Assembly (NCBI GenBank): GCA_009869945.1
Contig: WIXG01000165.1
Span: 1 to 64,000, forward strand
Source: Mesaphorura yosii
Lineage: Eukaryota; Arthropoda; Collembola; Poduromorpha; Tullbergiidae
Direction: 5' to 3'
Length of the DNA: 64,000 nt
The notes beneath the pieces were generated by a model. The model worked only from the letters and a program-made list of their open reading frames with translations. It was not told where the DNA came from and did not search any database. Of this stretch, positions 12,158-23,200 are shown piece after piece. A program made the position numbers and the translations under genes. How positions within the stretch are numbered: the first letter of the stretch is position 1; every line of letters starts with the position of its first letter.

Positions 12158-13773
12158 CTAAGATAGTTCATCTGCTGGATCTCTCGCAATAAAGTGAGTA
12201 TTCGTGGCTGACACCCGAGACATTGCTGTCTGGCTGTGCCGGTCCGACTGGTCCACACGACCTTGGTCTCTTACCTTGCTCGACTGGAACAGAACGCGGT
12301 ACGTCGCCAGCCGACTGCTGGATGGACAGAGGACAGCCTGGAAGGCTTGACGGTATTGTTTGTTCATGAACACATAAATGATTGGGTTCACGCAAGCCGA
12401 CAAGTAGATTAGGATGTAGCCCACGACGTGCAAAACTGAAACCAAACACACAATGACATGTAACGCTTAGAAAGTCGCTTAGAAATGGTGTAGACACAAT
12501 ATTTGCGATAAAGGGCGAATTTACCTGGATAATCAACGCACTTATCGGCAATCTTGATGATTGTTATTGGCAGATAGCAGGCAACAAACGAAAGGAAGAT
12601 GACTAAAACCATTTTTGTGATTCTCCATTCATTTCGTCGAGATTTTGATTCCTGTGCGGTTGCAGGTTCCATCGTGGAATGACGTCGCATTCGATTTTCA
12701 GATCTTTTGGCGTAAAAAGCGTCCACGTCAATTCAAATTACCAGCGGGCCATCAATGCATAAGAACTTCATGACTTACTTGTGGACAGTCCAAAATATGC
12801 GTGCATAGCAAAATATGATGATCACACATGGGATGATGAACGCAATGAAGAAGAGGGCTTTCTTACTCGAGCGCCCGGAGGCGTCCGGCAAAATCGTGCA
12901 AGTCTGGAGCAGCGGGTCGTAGCCAAATTGGCCTGAGAAATATGTACATCGCTTTAAGTTCTCTGATCTCACGACTTACACAGGCGTGGGAATCCTTTTC
13001 TTACCCCAGACGCCAAGCAGTGTTGGGAACTGCATGAGAAAGCTGAACACCCAACAGAACCCAATCATCACCCAAATCCATGTGGGCTGATAAATCTTTG
13101 TGTACAGAGTATTATTTGTGATCATCATATATCTGAAAAGACAGGATATCACCAATCGGGCTTCAGCGTTCGTTAATTATCAATTATCTTTGGTCAGCGC
13201 CTGACTTTTGAATTTTGTCTCTGGCTCTGGCACTGACTTTGCCCTTATGAGTTGATTTTCTTTGTGGTTAATTTACTGGTGAGCTTTTATTGGAAACTTT
13301 CAAGCCGTGTACTCGAACTTACCGATTTATCGTAATCATCGTAATTGACAGTAATGAGACTCCTAAATTCCCGTATCTCATCAGTGGAAAGAGTTTGCAG
13401 AGAAACGGACCGTGAATCCAGCCTTTGTTTATGAACCGGGACGCCGAAAATGGCAGGACAAGGGTGCAAAAGATAAAGTCGGCCACGCATAGGCTGATGA
13501 TGAACGTAGCGGCGACTGTACGGACTCGAGGGCTGCGCCAGAGAGCAACGATCGTCAGGGCGTTTCCGATCAGGCCAGTAATCATGATCACGATGGTGAG
13601 ACCTGCCGCAGTTGTGAGCAGCGCGCTGGAAAATCTGGAGAACAAAATGGGAAGCGGTTAAAATTACTACTAACTAAAGCGTCGTAGTTTATCTGCTAAA
13701 TTGCTTGCACTCACCTTGCCAGTTCTGTCATCTCTCCAGTGACAGGATGGTGGCACTCCTCTGTCAGATTCAT
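12158..13773 (-). CDS. Tre1: Rhodopsin-class GPCR, Tre1/Moody type
   Basis: Six coding exons join with consistent phases: 13715-13773, 13323-13634, 13005-13132, 12779-12932, 12525-12703 and 12158-12435, for 369 residues. The start MNLTEECHHP carries an N-glycosylation site. Seven transmembrane spans are present. TM1 has GNALTIVALWRSP and TM2 has FIISLCVADFIFCTLVLPF; TM3 ends in MITINRY. The TM3 Cys (FLCKLF) and the extracellular loop 2 Cys (LLQTCTILP) can form the usual disulfide. TM6 contains VACYLP and TM7 NPIIYVFMNKQYRQAF. NRY in place of DRY together with NPIIY are features of Drosophila Tre1, which guides germ cells, and related Moody acts in the blood-brain barrier. Ligand and role here are inferred from family only. 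The symbol could equally be moody. Confidence 0.9.
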
Positions 13774-13830
13774 GGCGATACTGTGTAATGTAATGTAATG
13801 TAATGCGACTCGAACTGACTTACAGAGCAC
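13774..13830 (-). other. GPCR 5' UTR with candidate 43-nt intron and (TAATG)4
   Basis: On the minus strand a GTAAGT donor and a CACAG acceptor 43 nt later lie just upstream of the GPCR start codon. The putative intron holds four TAATG units on the plus strand (13786-13805). At 43 nt it would be the shortest intron in the window; others are 59 nt or longer, so it may simply be UTR sequence. Confidence 0.3.
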
Positions 13831-16133
13831 TGGAGTCACTGTTAAAGCTGCACTAACTCGAAGTTTGGCTCTAAACTTATCAAAGACGTCATCGTCGTGT
13901 GTCGTGTCCTTTTTGGCTTGATCGAGAACAACATTTGTTTTTGCAAAAGGGTTTCAGCTTGCAGTTGGTTTCTTAATAGGAAATCATGAAATATGACACC
14001 TCAGTCAGCATTTTTGCAGCTTCAGCTTAGCGCTTAACGAATGACTGGGGCATACACGATTATGTTGAGTGACTCTACTTGGTTCTTCACTGGGCTGAGC
14101 TACTGATGCTTGAATTTGTGCTGAGCTCTGGAATTTATCAACGTGTCTAATTACAAAAGTCACACAAGTCCATGTCGAGTCGATGTCTGTCCACGTTCTT
14201 AGCTGAAGATTGACTGAGGCTGACTGAGGATAATGAATGTTATTAAAGGATGTGAGTCTCAAACAATCCTGCCCTGCGCTTCGCTGCCGCTGCTTTGATG
14301 CCCAACAATAAACAAATGCACGCGCTGTTCTTGCACTTGAACTCGAATGCGAATTCAACTTAAATCTTAATTAAACTTAACGACTAACACAACATGCATT
14401 GACTCGACTAGACTTCTGTGGTTGTGGTCGGTCGTAAATTGAATGACGGTCGATGGTCAGCCTTTGTCTCTTGTCTCGATAAAATCTAAAACAAAATGCT
14501 TCTGTTTTGTTGTTTACTGTTTATGGCGAGTTGATGAGGTACAAGTATAATGACAGCGAGTCTGTCGTGTGTGTGCCGATGCCGAAGAGGAAGAGGAAAG
14601 TTGAGACACTAAATTAGGAACTAAAATCTCAGTCAGTCAGTTGTTCGTCATAAATTAAACTTTAAACTGGGGAATGCAACCCCCAGACTGTGACTGTGAT
14701 TGCGACTGGAGTGTAGTTTCTGAGCATGTTAAATGTTAATGGATTATGCCGCCTCTGAGTCGAGGCTGCCGATACGCATCTTGAAAGGGTTCATTAGCTT
14801 CTACTCTGCCTCTGAAGCTCTGATGTCCTGATACTCATACTGTTTAACATATTGCATGCATTCATGGCATGGGAAATGTGAATGACTGTGACTATGTCTT
14901 GGTTTATGGGCTTAGGAGTAATAGTAAAGAGATGACGATGACAGATTCAGAGTTTAGAGATCGAAAGCACAGCACAGCAGGAGCTTGGACTCTGAAGCCT
15001 GAATGTCAAAGATTTTTACCAGTTCACAGCTGCAGCGCAGTGCAGAGGCACAGGCAGAAGGGCGAAGGGAGAAAAATATTGCTGGTTCTTGTCAAATTAA
15101 GATAACCCATTAACTTACGCAATGAGTTACGCTCAGGACTCAGGATGAATTGAGAACGAAGAAGACGGAACGGATGCATTGATTTATCTTGATTAATTAT
15201 GAAACGGCTGCTGTTAGCTCCTCTATTTGGCCCGTTTCCGTTGCATTCGTAATTAACGTCTGATGCTTGGATTGGTTGGGGATGCATTTGGTCTTTCGTC
15301 CTTGAACTTGGTTATGGTTCCCACTCCGACGACCGACCATACATTTCGAGGAGTCCTCTGACGAATTGGCAATTGCAATTTGAGATGAGATGAAAGATTA
15401 TTAAACCCAAATGAGGAAGTTGACAGTCAACTGCATTTTCCTCGTACAGCATTTCTATTGTGTGTAAGTATACTAAAGCTGCGAACTCATTAAGCGCGTA
15501 CATTCTTCGAATGAACATCGTGTCATCAATTTCAGGAAATTGCATTCACCGTTTTCGCAGTCGATCAGTCAGAGCGCATGAACTTTGGATGAAGTTTGCA
15601 GCAATCATCAATTAACATTTGTCAAAATTACGATTGTATCTGCATTAAAAACCGAGTTTTCATAAAATCTTCCACGCAGAGCTGCGCAGCTGCTGGAGTC
15701 AGAATTTATGACGAAGTTTTTGTCGATAGGCGACAATATTTGCACATTTGGGGTCTGTGTCACGAAGTCGTTAATCCAGAATAGTTTCCAAGGCTAAATT
15801 CTGTGTCGACCTCTTAAATTCAGCTGAACGTAAGAAAATACATCAATTAATCACAATCACAAATCATCCCGCTGTCATCATCTGTGCATCTGCAGTATGT
15901 ACGCTTCGTTGTTGCGCTATAGTGGTTTCTGCAGTTCCATTTATTAAATTCCTCATTACGGCATTTACACTGAAATTTGTAATCTAGCTGTTGTTGATGG
16001 CAAATACCAGACTTTTTACACAGAAAACGTGCGTTTGCCTGTCGCTGGTTCGTTTTCGCAGAAATGATTCGTATTCCAGCTGCATCAAATCAGTTGGGAC
16101 CCAAGTGGTTAAGATTTGAATTCGCGTGTCGCG
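13831..16133. other. Intergenic, GPCR to chitinase
   Basis: About 2.3 kb between divergently transcribed genes. Open frames are short, lack splice-site support and look random. It should contain the GPCR promoter and any distal 5' UTR exons, and chitinase upstream control sequence, but I can identify no specific element. Confidence 0.5.
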
Positions 16134-16176
16134 TATAAATAGATCGGGCTCCAGAGAGATGAAAGAGTTGTCAGTT
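16134..16176 (+). promoter_or_regulatory. Core promoter of the chitinase gene: TATA box and Inr
   Basis: TATAAATA lies at 16134-16141 and an arthropod-type initiator TCAGTT at 16171-16176, about 70 nt before the chitinase ATG. The spacing from TATA to the Inr A is about 39 nt, a little longer than the usual 30. A TATA promoter fits a regulated secreted enzyme. Confidence 0.6.
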
Positions 16177-16244
16177 CAATAGTCGGGTTCAGCTTCATTA
16201 GTTACAGGTCGCAGTTCCAGTATTCAGTCTGTTTTCTAGTCAAA

Positions 16245-17141
16245 ATGCTGTCGAGGCTTGTCGCAATTTGCACTCTTCTCGCATGCTCCATTGCTCTGGC
16301 GCATGGAGCCTGTTGGGACACGGGCTGCCAACCAAATACCTGGGCGGTCGTAGGATGTGCGCAGTACAACATGGATGAGACAGCGCGGAGGCCGTGCACT
16401 ACTAACGGGAACTCGGGCAATATCTATACTTGCTGTGATAAGCAAAGCGGTGGAGGTGGTGGCGGCGGTGACGCTTGTAAGGAAGGGCTACTTTTTATTC
16501 ATATCTTGATTCTGATTGTGTGTAAGGACTTATCCTCCTAAACAGCGGGCATTACCTCCAGCCAGTTCTCGAGTGCCGTAACTTCGAATGGCTACCCTGC
16601 CCCGTCTGACGCGCAGTACCGTTCGTTCATGGCCGGGCTTCCAAAGGGCCTGATCACCACCAAGCAAGAAGCAGCCATGGCACTGGCAAATTTCCTGCAG
16701 GAATCCGACGGCCTTCGTGCCAAGCGAGAGTACGCATGCGCGAACACCGGCTGCCCCGGCTCGTACGAGACGCCAGGCTGTGACGTTCCCGGCCAGCGAT
16801 ACTACGGTCGTGGCTACATTCAGCTGTCGTGGTGCTACAATTACAGACCCGCCTCCAGGGACTTGTTTAATGACGATCGACTGGTGAGCGACCCGGACAT
16901 GGTCGCTCGTGATGAGCAGACAGCGTGGGACACTGCGTTCTGGTTCTGGAAGGTCAACGTTCACAGCAAGCCTGGAGTAGCTCAAGGCAAGTTTGGTGCC
17001 ACGACTCGTGCGATTAATGGAGGACTGGAATGCGATGGTCCGCGTCAGGATCAAGCACGAAGACGTTACCAAATGTATGGCAAGGTGAGGGCTGCATTTG
17101 GATTACAGGGTCCAGGAGATGAGACCGGTTGTTATAATTGA
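16245..17141 (+). CDS. Secreted GH19 chitinase with N-terminal Cys-rich module
   Basis: Exons 16245-16476 and 16546-17141 (phase 1 junction, 69-nt intron) encode 275 residues. Residues 1-20 are a signal peptide (LVAICTLLACSIALA). Residues 22-65 form a six-cysteine module starting CWDTGC and ending YTCC. A seven-glycine linker (69-75) follows, then a GH19 catalytic domain from about residue 79 to the end. Visible GH19 motifs are ANFLQESDGL (candidate acid E130), KREYAC (candidate second glutamate E139), YYGRGYIQLSWCYNY and NGGLEC. The nine-residue spacing of the glutamates matches loop-poor bacterial-type GH19 enzymes, not the longer plant spacing. GH19 endochitinases hydrolyse beta-1,4-GlcNAc polymers by inversion. 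The family is mainly plant and bacterial and patchy in animals, so old horizontal transfer is possible, but the gene has an intron and a normal animal promoter. Likely extracellular, for cuticle turnover, digestion or antifungal defence (inference). Confidence 0.9.
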
Positions 17142-17186
17142 GTCACAGCCGAACAGGTGGAAAATGCAGCTAGAACATAAAATGGC

Positions 17187-17195
17187 TTTATTAAA
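17187..17195. terminator. Overlapping poly(A) signals of chitinase and UMP-CMP kinase genes
   Basis: TTTATTAAA contains AATAAA on the minus strand (17187-17192) and ATTAAA on the plus strand (17190-17195). It lies 46 nt after the chitinase stop and about 200 nt after the kinase stop, so one short block could define both convergent 3' ends. Confidence 0.4.
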
Positions 17196-17389
17196 CAGCA
17201 CAACAACACAATGTGCAATTTTTTCCTGCTTCGTTTGCGACTCTTCGGTCTTATAACAAATGAGAATTGTTCAGAATTGACTTGCATACATTACATGAGA
17301 TATAATTTCTTAATTTCATGAATCGTACACTAACTTGTACTGGTTGAATTCTAATACATTCTGTAATACATCAAAGTTCAACGTTATGT

Positions 17390-18225
17390 TTAGTAGAAAA
17401 ACGATTTTAAACTGTCAAATACTTGCGTCGGAGTCTGGTTACAATCAATCGTCCGAACCTTGTCCTGGCTCTTGAAATATTCGACAATGGGCAGGGTGTC
17501 ATTGTTGTAGGTAACTATACGTTTCTTCAGACTTTCGGGGTTGTCGTCGGATCGCCGATTTGCCTCATCTGCAGCCTTTCCGCGCTCTAAACATCGTCCA
17601 ATGCAGACTTCTTCTGGACAGTCAAGGAATAGTACGAAGGCGAGGTCGACTTTGTGAGCCATTTGCTCCTTCCATCCATTCAAGTTGTTTTTGCTTCGAG
17701 GGAAACCGTCGATTAGGAAATTATTGGCTCCGGTTGTCTTCTTATGACGGTCCATCGCTTGTTCAAGAAGGGAGCACGTAATTTCCACAGGCACGATTGT
17801 GCCATTTCTTATGTGGCCCTCGATTAATTCGCCAAACCGAGATCCAGGCTTGTCTCTCTCTTCTCGCAGCAAGTCGCCAGCAGACAAGTGAACGTATCCA
17901 AATTCCTTTACAATTCTTGCGCATTGAGTACCTTTGCCACATCCAGGTGGTCCGAGAACAAATACCACGTATGGTTTCTGGCTTTCTGACATGTCTCCAG
18001 CGCCTTTTTCTTGTGTCATATTTAATTTTTCAATCAATTTCAGGCGAAGTGATGGAACAAATGTTTTCACAAACCTTTTTGAGTTTGCAATGTGATTATG
18101 ACCAAAGCAGGAGCTCTTCCGAATTAGTGACACTAAACATCTAAAATTAGAAAAGGCACACTTAATTTTAAGGCGGCAACGTAAATTTTAGGTCACACAT
18201 ACATCACGCATTTCCTTTACTTCAT
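17390..18225 (-). CDS. CMPK1: UMP-CMP kinase with probable mitochondrial presequence
   Basis: The main exon, 17390-18140, holds a complete nucleoside monophosphate kinase: P-loop GPPGCGKGTQCARI, NMP-binding AGDLLREER, GFPRSKNNLNGW, and a LID with RRSDDNPESLKKRI. It phosphorylates UMP, CMP and dCMP with ATP. The open frame extends 42 codons upstream of the first in-exon ATG (MTQEKGAG) without a start of its own. Joining a five-base coding exon (18221-18225, ATGAA) across an 80-nt intron (donor GTAAAG, acceptor TAATTTTAG) gives an in-frame start MKCLVSLIRK and a 251-residue protein. The added 42 residues are rich in R, K and S and nearly free of acidic residues, like a mitochondrial targeting peptide. 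Use of the internal ATG would give a 209-residue cytosolic form, close to the usual 196. Two localisations from one gene are plausible. Confidence 0.87.
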
Positions 18226-18360
18226 CGCACGACAATCGACGATCAGTTTTGGTCCTTTTGGTGGCTGTGTTCGATTCCAAGCCTTGGTTTGGTTGGGCTT
18301 CAGCTTAAAGCTGCATCACTTCATCAGCTGACTTTAATTATATGGAAGAGTCTGGTAATC
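18221..18360 (-). other. Candidate 5' UTR exon of UMP-CMP kinase
   Basis: On the minus strand a good acceptor (GTCTTTCCTTGCAG, around 18362-18375) precedes sequence that runs to the five-base coding start. It has two tiny upstream reading frames (ATG-AAG-TGA and ATG-CAG-CTT-TAA). A further minus-strand donor (TTGTTG then GTAAGT) near 18446 suggests another leader exon above. Confidence 0.35.
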
Positions 18361-18548
18361 AACTGCAAGGAAAGACGTACGTTGGAAAATGACAAAAAAC
18401 TTCGAGCTGAAGTTACTGAATTAAAGAAGTGTTAGAATAACTTACCAACAAGTTCGTGAATTCTTCACTGGTTGAAGGAGTTATCAATGCCGAAGCCGAA
18501 AGCGATCAAGTAAAGTTTTAACAATGTTGACTCCTTGTTAACAATCAG

Positions 18549-18807
18549 GATATCACAAACCGCGATTTCAAGATCCCAATTAGTCAAACTCGAACTCGAC
18601 GGATTGCAAACCGAAAGTCTCTTGTTTCACGCGCCTTTCGCCGACTCGAGATGATGAGATCACAGTTTTATGCAAGAATCAAAAAGCAGCTGCAACAAAG
18701 ATCGGAGACTTCTGTCATGTACAATGCAAAATTTCAGCAATTTCGACAACAATTAAGGCCCATACCCAAATTCTTTCGTATTCTCATTGAAATTTATTAC
18801 GTTCTTC
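18549..18807 (+). CDS. Possible coding exon of an unrecognised gene
   Basis: About 86 codons are open between an acceptor (TTAACAATCAG) and a consensus donor (CA then GTGAGT) at 18808, and the stop falls just past the donor. The predicted peptide is rich in R, K, Q and F (for example FRRLEMMRSQFYARIKK). Upstream, an open segment ending in NAEAESDQ before a GTAAAG donor is in phase, but that intron would be only 39 nt. No ATG start or homology is recognised. It would be divergent from the kinase gene and share its promoter region. It may be chance. Confidence 0.25.
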
Positions 18808-18849
18808 AGTGAGTAAATTGCTTAATTGCATTTCTTGAACATACAAGTT

Positions 18850-20206
18850 TCTTACGCTATTGACACAATGCATAATTAAGTTAACACATTGCATTCAGCT
18901 ATCAGCTCAATATTTTTGCAATATTTGCGGTGGATAAGTTCAATTTTGCATTTGCACGTACAATTTTCCTTATTCTACGTGTGCATCATTTTTTACATAG
19001 AAAATGTCAACTTTGCTACTCGTTGGCCACATTTTTCGTGGCCAGTGTACAATTCACAATGATAATTACCCGATTTTCCGTGTATACGAAAATAACACGA
19101 CGTTGCTGCCAAAATTTACATACGGAATGTGTAATTATCATTAAACGTCAAAACAATTAAAGCATTTGATTCTTTGTCTTTGTATTTGCGTGGATCGTGT
19201 AATTAAACAGTATTTTTGCCCTTACAGTTCCACAATTCTTCGTTCACATGCTCAAAGAGTTAATTTAAAGCTCGCAGGCCAAGTCCTGAACAAAATAATA
19301 GAATGTCATGTGATGGAAGGAAAGAGTACTGAATTAATAATAGTTTGACATGTCCAAGAACACAAAGAAAAGAATCGAGATTTAAACATGGAAATGTCGG
19401 TCTGAAATGTAAATGAAAGGACAGAAATTAAGTTGTATTTAGGGTCGTCAGTTTTTTCAGCGCTGTGGCACGGAAATGCCTGACCAACCAAGTCGTCTGG
19501 CAATAATTAAAACAGATAAAGCCGATTATAATGGTTTTCCGAACACCGAGCTCGAAATTTCGATAATTCACTCAAATGCATAATCTTTGCAATGAAATAC
19601 GAAATAACGAAAAACGAAAGACAAGTTAATTGCATCGGATAATCTGATAATGACAGCCAATAAAAGGCGGCCCTGCGCTGCAAATCCAATCCGCAGCACA
19701 TCGAGCGACAATTACAATTACCCTATCAAGAAGGGTACATAAAATTAAGCCTATTTCCTTATCGCACGGCACGATATTTAAAATAATTGTGCATGTTGCA
19801 CAATGCATGACTTGGACTGGACTTGGACTCGGATTCTAATACAAACGCTATGCTATGCATAATACATCGAGTTTCGTATAATTATAACATCACAATAATT
19901 ATGCATTATAATCTTATCCCGCAGATCTAAAAACGACTGGCAACTCTGAGTCTTTTAGCCAGCCCTTTCGATTCTACTTCTACATTGCAATAGGTCTAGA
20001 ATAAGATTAGGTTAAAACTATACGAATAGTGAATAGTTTGTTTGCATTTGATGATAACTGTTTGGTGAGAGAGGCTTCTTGTTCTTGTTCTTAGTTCTTG
20101 CGTGGTGCTGATTTTGATTCTGATGCTCCATCGAAATTAAAGCCCGAAATCATATGACGGTGTTCATTATTGAAACTCGCCTTCCACCGCTCTCGCTGCA
20201 ACCGTT
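18850..20206. other. Intergenic / pdm3 3' UTR
   Basis: AT-rich sequence between the kinase upstream region and the pdm3 stop codon. The part next to 20206 should be pdm3 3' UTR (minus strand). Open frames here are short, very hydrophobic or Cys-rich and lack splice support, so none is called. Confidence 0.5.
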
Positions 20207-23200
20207 TCACATTGGCGATCCGCTTTTGGACATCATGCGAACAGTGTTTTTGAGTGCTTGTCTTTTATTGCAGAACCAGATTCGAATGACTTCTCGCTCG
20301 TAGCCCAACTGATGAGCCAGCGTGGTGATTTCGGCCCCTGAAACAAAAACGCGAGTGTAATTTCAATGATATCTCCGTAATTTCAAACTTGTCATCCAAC
20401 AAGTCAAACTCTGGCCTGTCTGGAGTCCGAGGCCTTCAATTCTGCCATTGCACAAATTAATTAGAAAATGTAATCTAATGTTATCGCAAAACACAAACTA
20501 CTTTTGACTCTGACTCTGACGCATGGACATGAAAAAGTTGCATCTCATAAATTTTTCCCTGAGCCTGGAAAAGTTGGTAAAGCAGCAGGAACAGCAGAAT
20601 TTTCTCTCAGACAAGTTCAGAGCCAGACTCAGGAAATTATACAAGTAGAAGTTGGACAAACATAATTTGATTAAACATATCATGTAATAATATCAGTGTG
20701 TAATTACCAGATGGATGAGTGTTTCTCTCGAAATGAACGTTGAGTATTTCCAGTGCTTGAGGGGTGAATGATGTGCGTCGCTTTCGTTTTTTGGAGGGCT
20801 CCATACCCACAAAATCATTCAGGTTCTGATTTCCATTACGGTAACGATCCTCGGCCTCTTTCATCCAGCGCTCTAGCACAGGTTTTATCTTTTGCGCACT
20901 TTTCGGCGTAATGTCCAGCTTTTCGAACCTGGGAAAGTCAAGAGCAGATGTACACGTATTAGTGAATTAATTTTGAAAGTATGCAAGAACGAAAAGAATG
21001 AAGTAGAAAATTAAACGAATGAATCGTTAACGTTACGATTATCAAACCAAAGCGACTTTACGCCTTTTACGCGTCCGTTTCCGTCCGTTCGTCTGTCTAG
21101 CATTAATCAGTTAGCTAAATAACTTGAACTTTATTAGCGACAGTGCCCTGGCTCGCTAGCTCGTGAATTTCTAAGCAATTTGAGCTACGATTGAATTCTA
21201 GCTTGAAAATGCAGGAAGGAATGCACATCCAACGGCAGTAAACAAAGAAACGAGCTTATCAAGCTTAAGGTAGTATGAATGAATGTTAATTACGTACATT
21301 ACGGATGACTGTGGGTTGCCTGACCGATTACGGCCTGCCTGTAGCTGTTGTGACTGAGACTGAGACTGGGCCAACTGCCAAGCCAGGGCACTGTACAAAA
21401 TAATAGTCAATACATAAGAATAAGTATAATAAAATAAATGAATTACTACAAATTAATAATTAACTTGTCACACACAGCCAACTAAACTCACTAAAACTGG
21501 AGGGTGAAAGTGCAGGGTCCTCAAAACCCCGCGCGACACTTTCTGGTGCGAAGTCTAGCAACAAAGTGTAAAATTCGTGGGTGAAAGTGAGAAAGTGAAA
21601 GTGTGGAACGTGAAAAAAGTCGAAAAGTGTAGTGTTTTTTGAAGCGTGCACTTTGAAGAAGACAGGAAACAAAACTATGCATAGAACTAAAACTAAACTA
21701 AACGGATATTTTAAAGAAACAAAACGCTTAAACGGTTGCATACCTACAAATAGCCGACTGAGAGTAACTTGGTCCTTCGGTCACCGACAGCGCCTGCCCC
21801 ACTTGCGTCTGCGTCAGCCCCAAAGACAAACGACGTAGCTTGAATGCTTTCGCAAATTCCTTGATTTCGTCCAAGTTTATGCCTTCGATCATCTCTCCGT
21901 CGTCGTCATCATCATCTGCTTAGTTCAAGTCAGTTAAATGAGTGCAGGAATTAAGAACCCTTACATAACTCCAACTTACCATTAAACGAGCATTTGTCGT
22001 AGTCCGAGTCGCGACCTTCCTCATCGAGCCTCTCGTCTTCTTCGTCTTGCTCCATCAACATTGCAAGACTGTGCGGACTGAGTTTTGATGCGCCGTACGC
22101 CGACGACCGCGAGCCTGGACTGTTGACGGGTATCAGCGACGAAATTAGTTGATTAGCCGGCACTGCCGTGGATGAATGCTCTCTTTTTACATTTGGCCCA
22201 TTTACTACACACGAAATTGCACTGGATTGCTGTTGAGAAAGCTGCCCGTGTCCGTGTCGGTCGCCTTGTCTGTCGTTAGCCTGCAAACACAACCAAGGCA
22301 CTCCTGTTATTCTTGTTCTTATCAAACTCATTAGAATTTGGGCTGAACCATTATTTTTACGACATTGTTTATGGCTGCCCAATGGGCAGTCAATAAGCCT
22401 GTACTTTGTACTACATTTTTATGCCAAAACTTTATTTTTATGCATGCCATAAATTTACAGGCGAACTGCAAACATTCGGCCATCATGCTCGAGAAGCCAA
22501 GATAAACATAATTTGCGAGCTTTGCAACAACTTATTTCGGTCATGTATTTAATTAACAAAATCCAGGCCATTAAAACATTCGTAGCTTGCATGGTATTTA
22601 AAGTTATCAACAGCGACATAAAATTAATGAACTTACAAAGTTGACAGCAGAGTTAAGTTGCGAGTTTGTGCCAGAAATCGGCGAAGCTCTGGACTGGGAG
22701 CTGGAGCCGGCGCCGCCCTGTTCCGGTCCGCAAGCTCGTGCATGGTGACGATTGACTAGGTGCTGTGAATGTGCCGACGATGAGGATGGTGTAGCCAAAT
22801 TCAGGAGGGGCAGGTCGTTGGGGGACGCGGACGCTGAGCCTCGACTAGACGACGGGGGCCGTGGGAGCTGAGTCGGGGACGGAGATCTCGCCGGCGCGTG
22901 GGCGTGCGGATGAAGTTTCGCCCCGGCACTGCTGCTGCCGTGGTGTCCATTGTTCCTTCTGGAGCTGGAGCCCAACGATGACGACGACGGATGGGAGCCG
23001 CGAATTGGTGGAGACGGTAAGTTGGTGGAGGTGGCGGACGGCGGAGAGCCAGGCGACGAGATGGGGATCGTCAGAATGGTTTGAGTCATGAGCCCTGCAA
23101 TGCAGTGCAAGGAAAAGCCCAAGGCACAACGCCCGATTAATCTCAAAGTGCCTTTGCGCTTTACCGGAAATCAAAATGAATACCATTAGCAATTAACGCC

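Noticed and set aside
16530..17072. 180-codon antisense frame over the chitinase
   Set aside because: Shadow of the conserved GH19 exon; no motifs, start context or splice support.
18930..19160. 76-codon frame downstream of the 18.5-kb exon-like block
   Set aside because: Composition (Phe, Cys, Ile, Arg) looks random and no acceptor in phase was seen.
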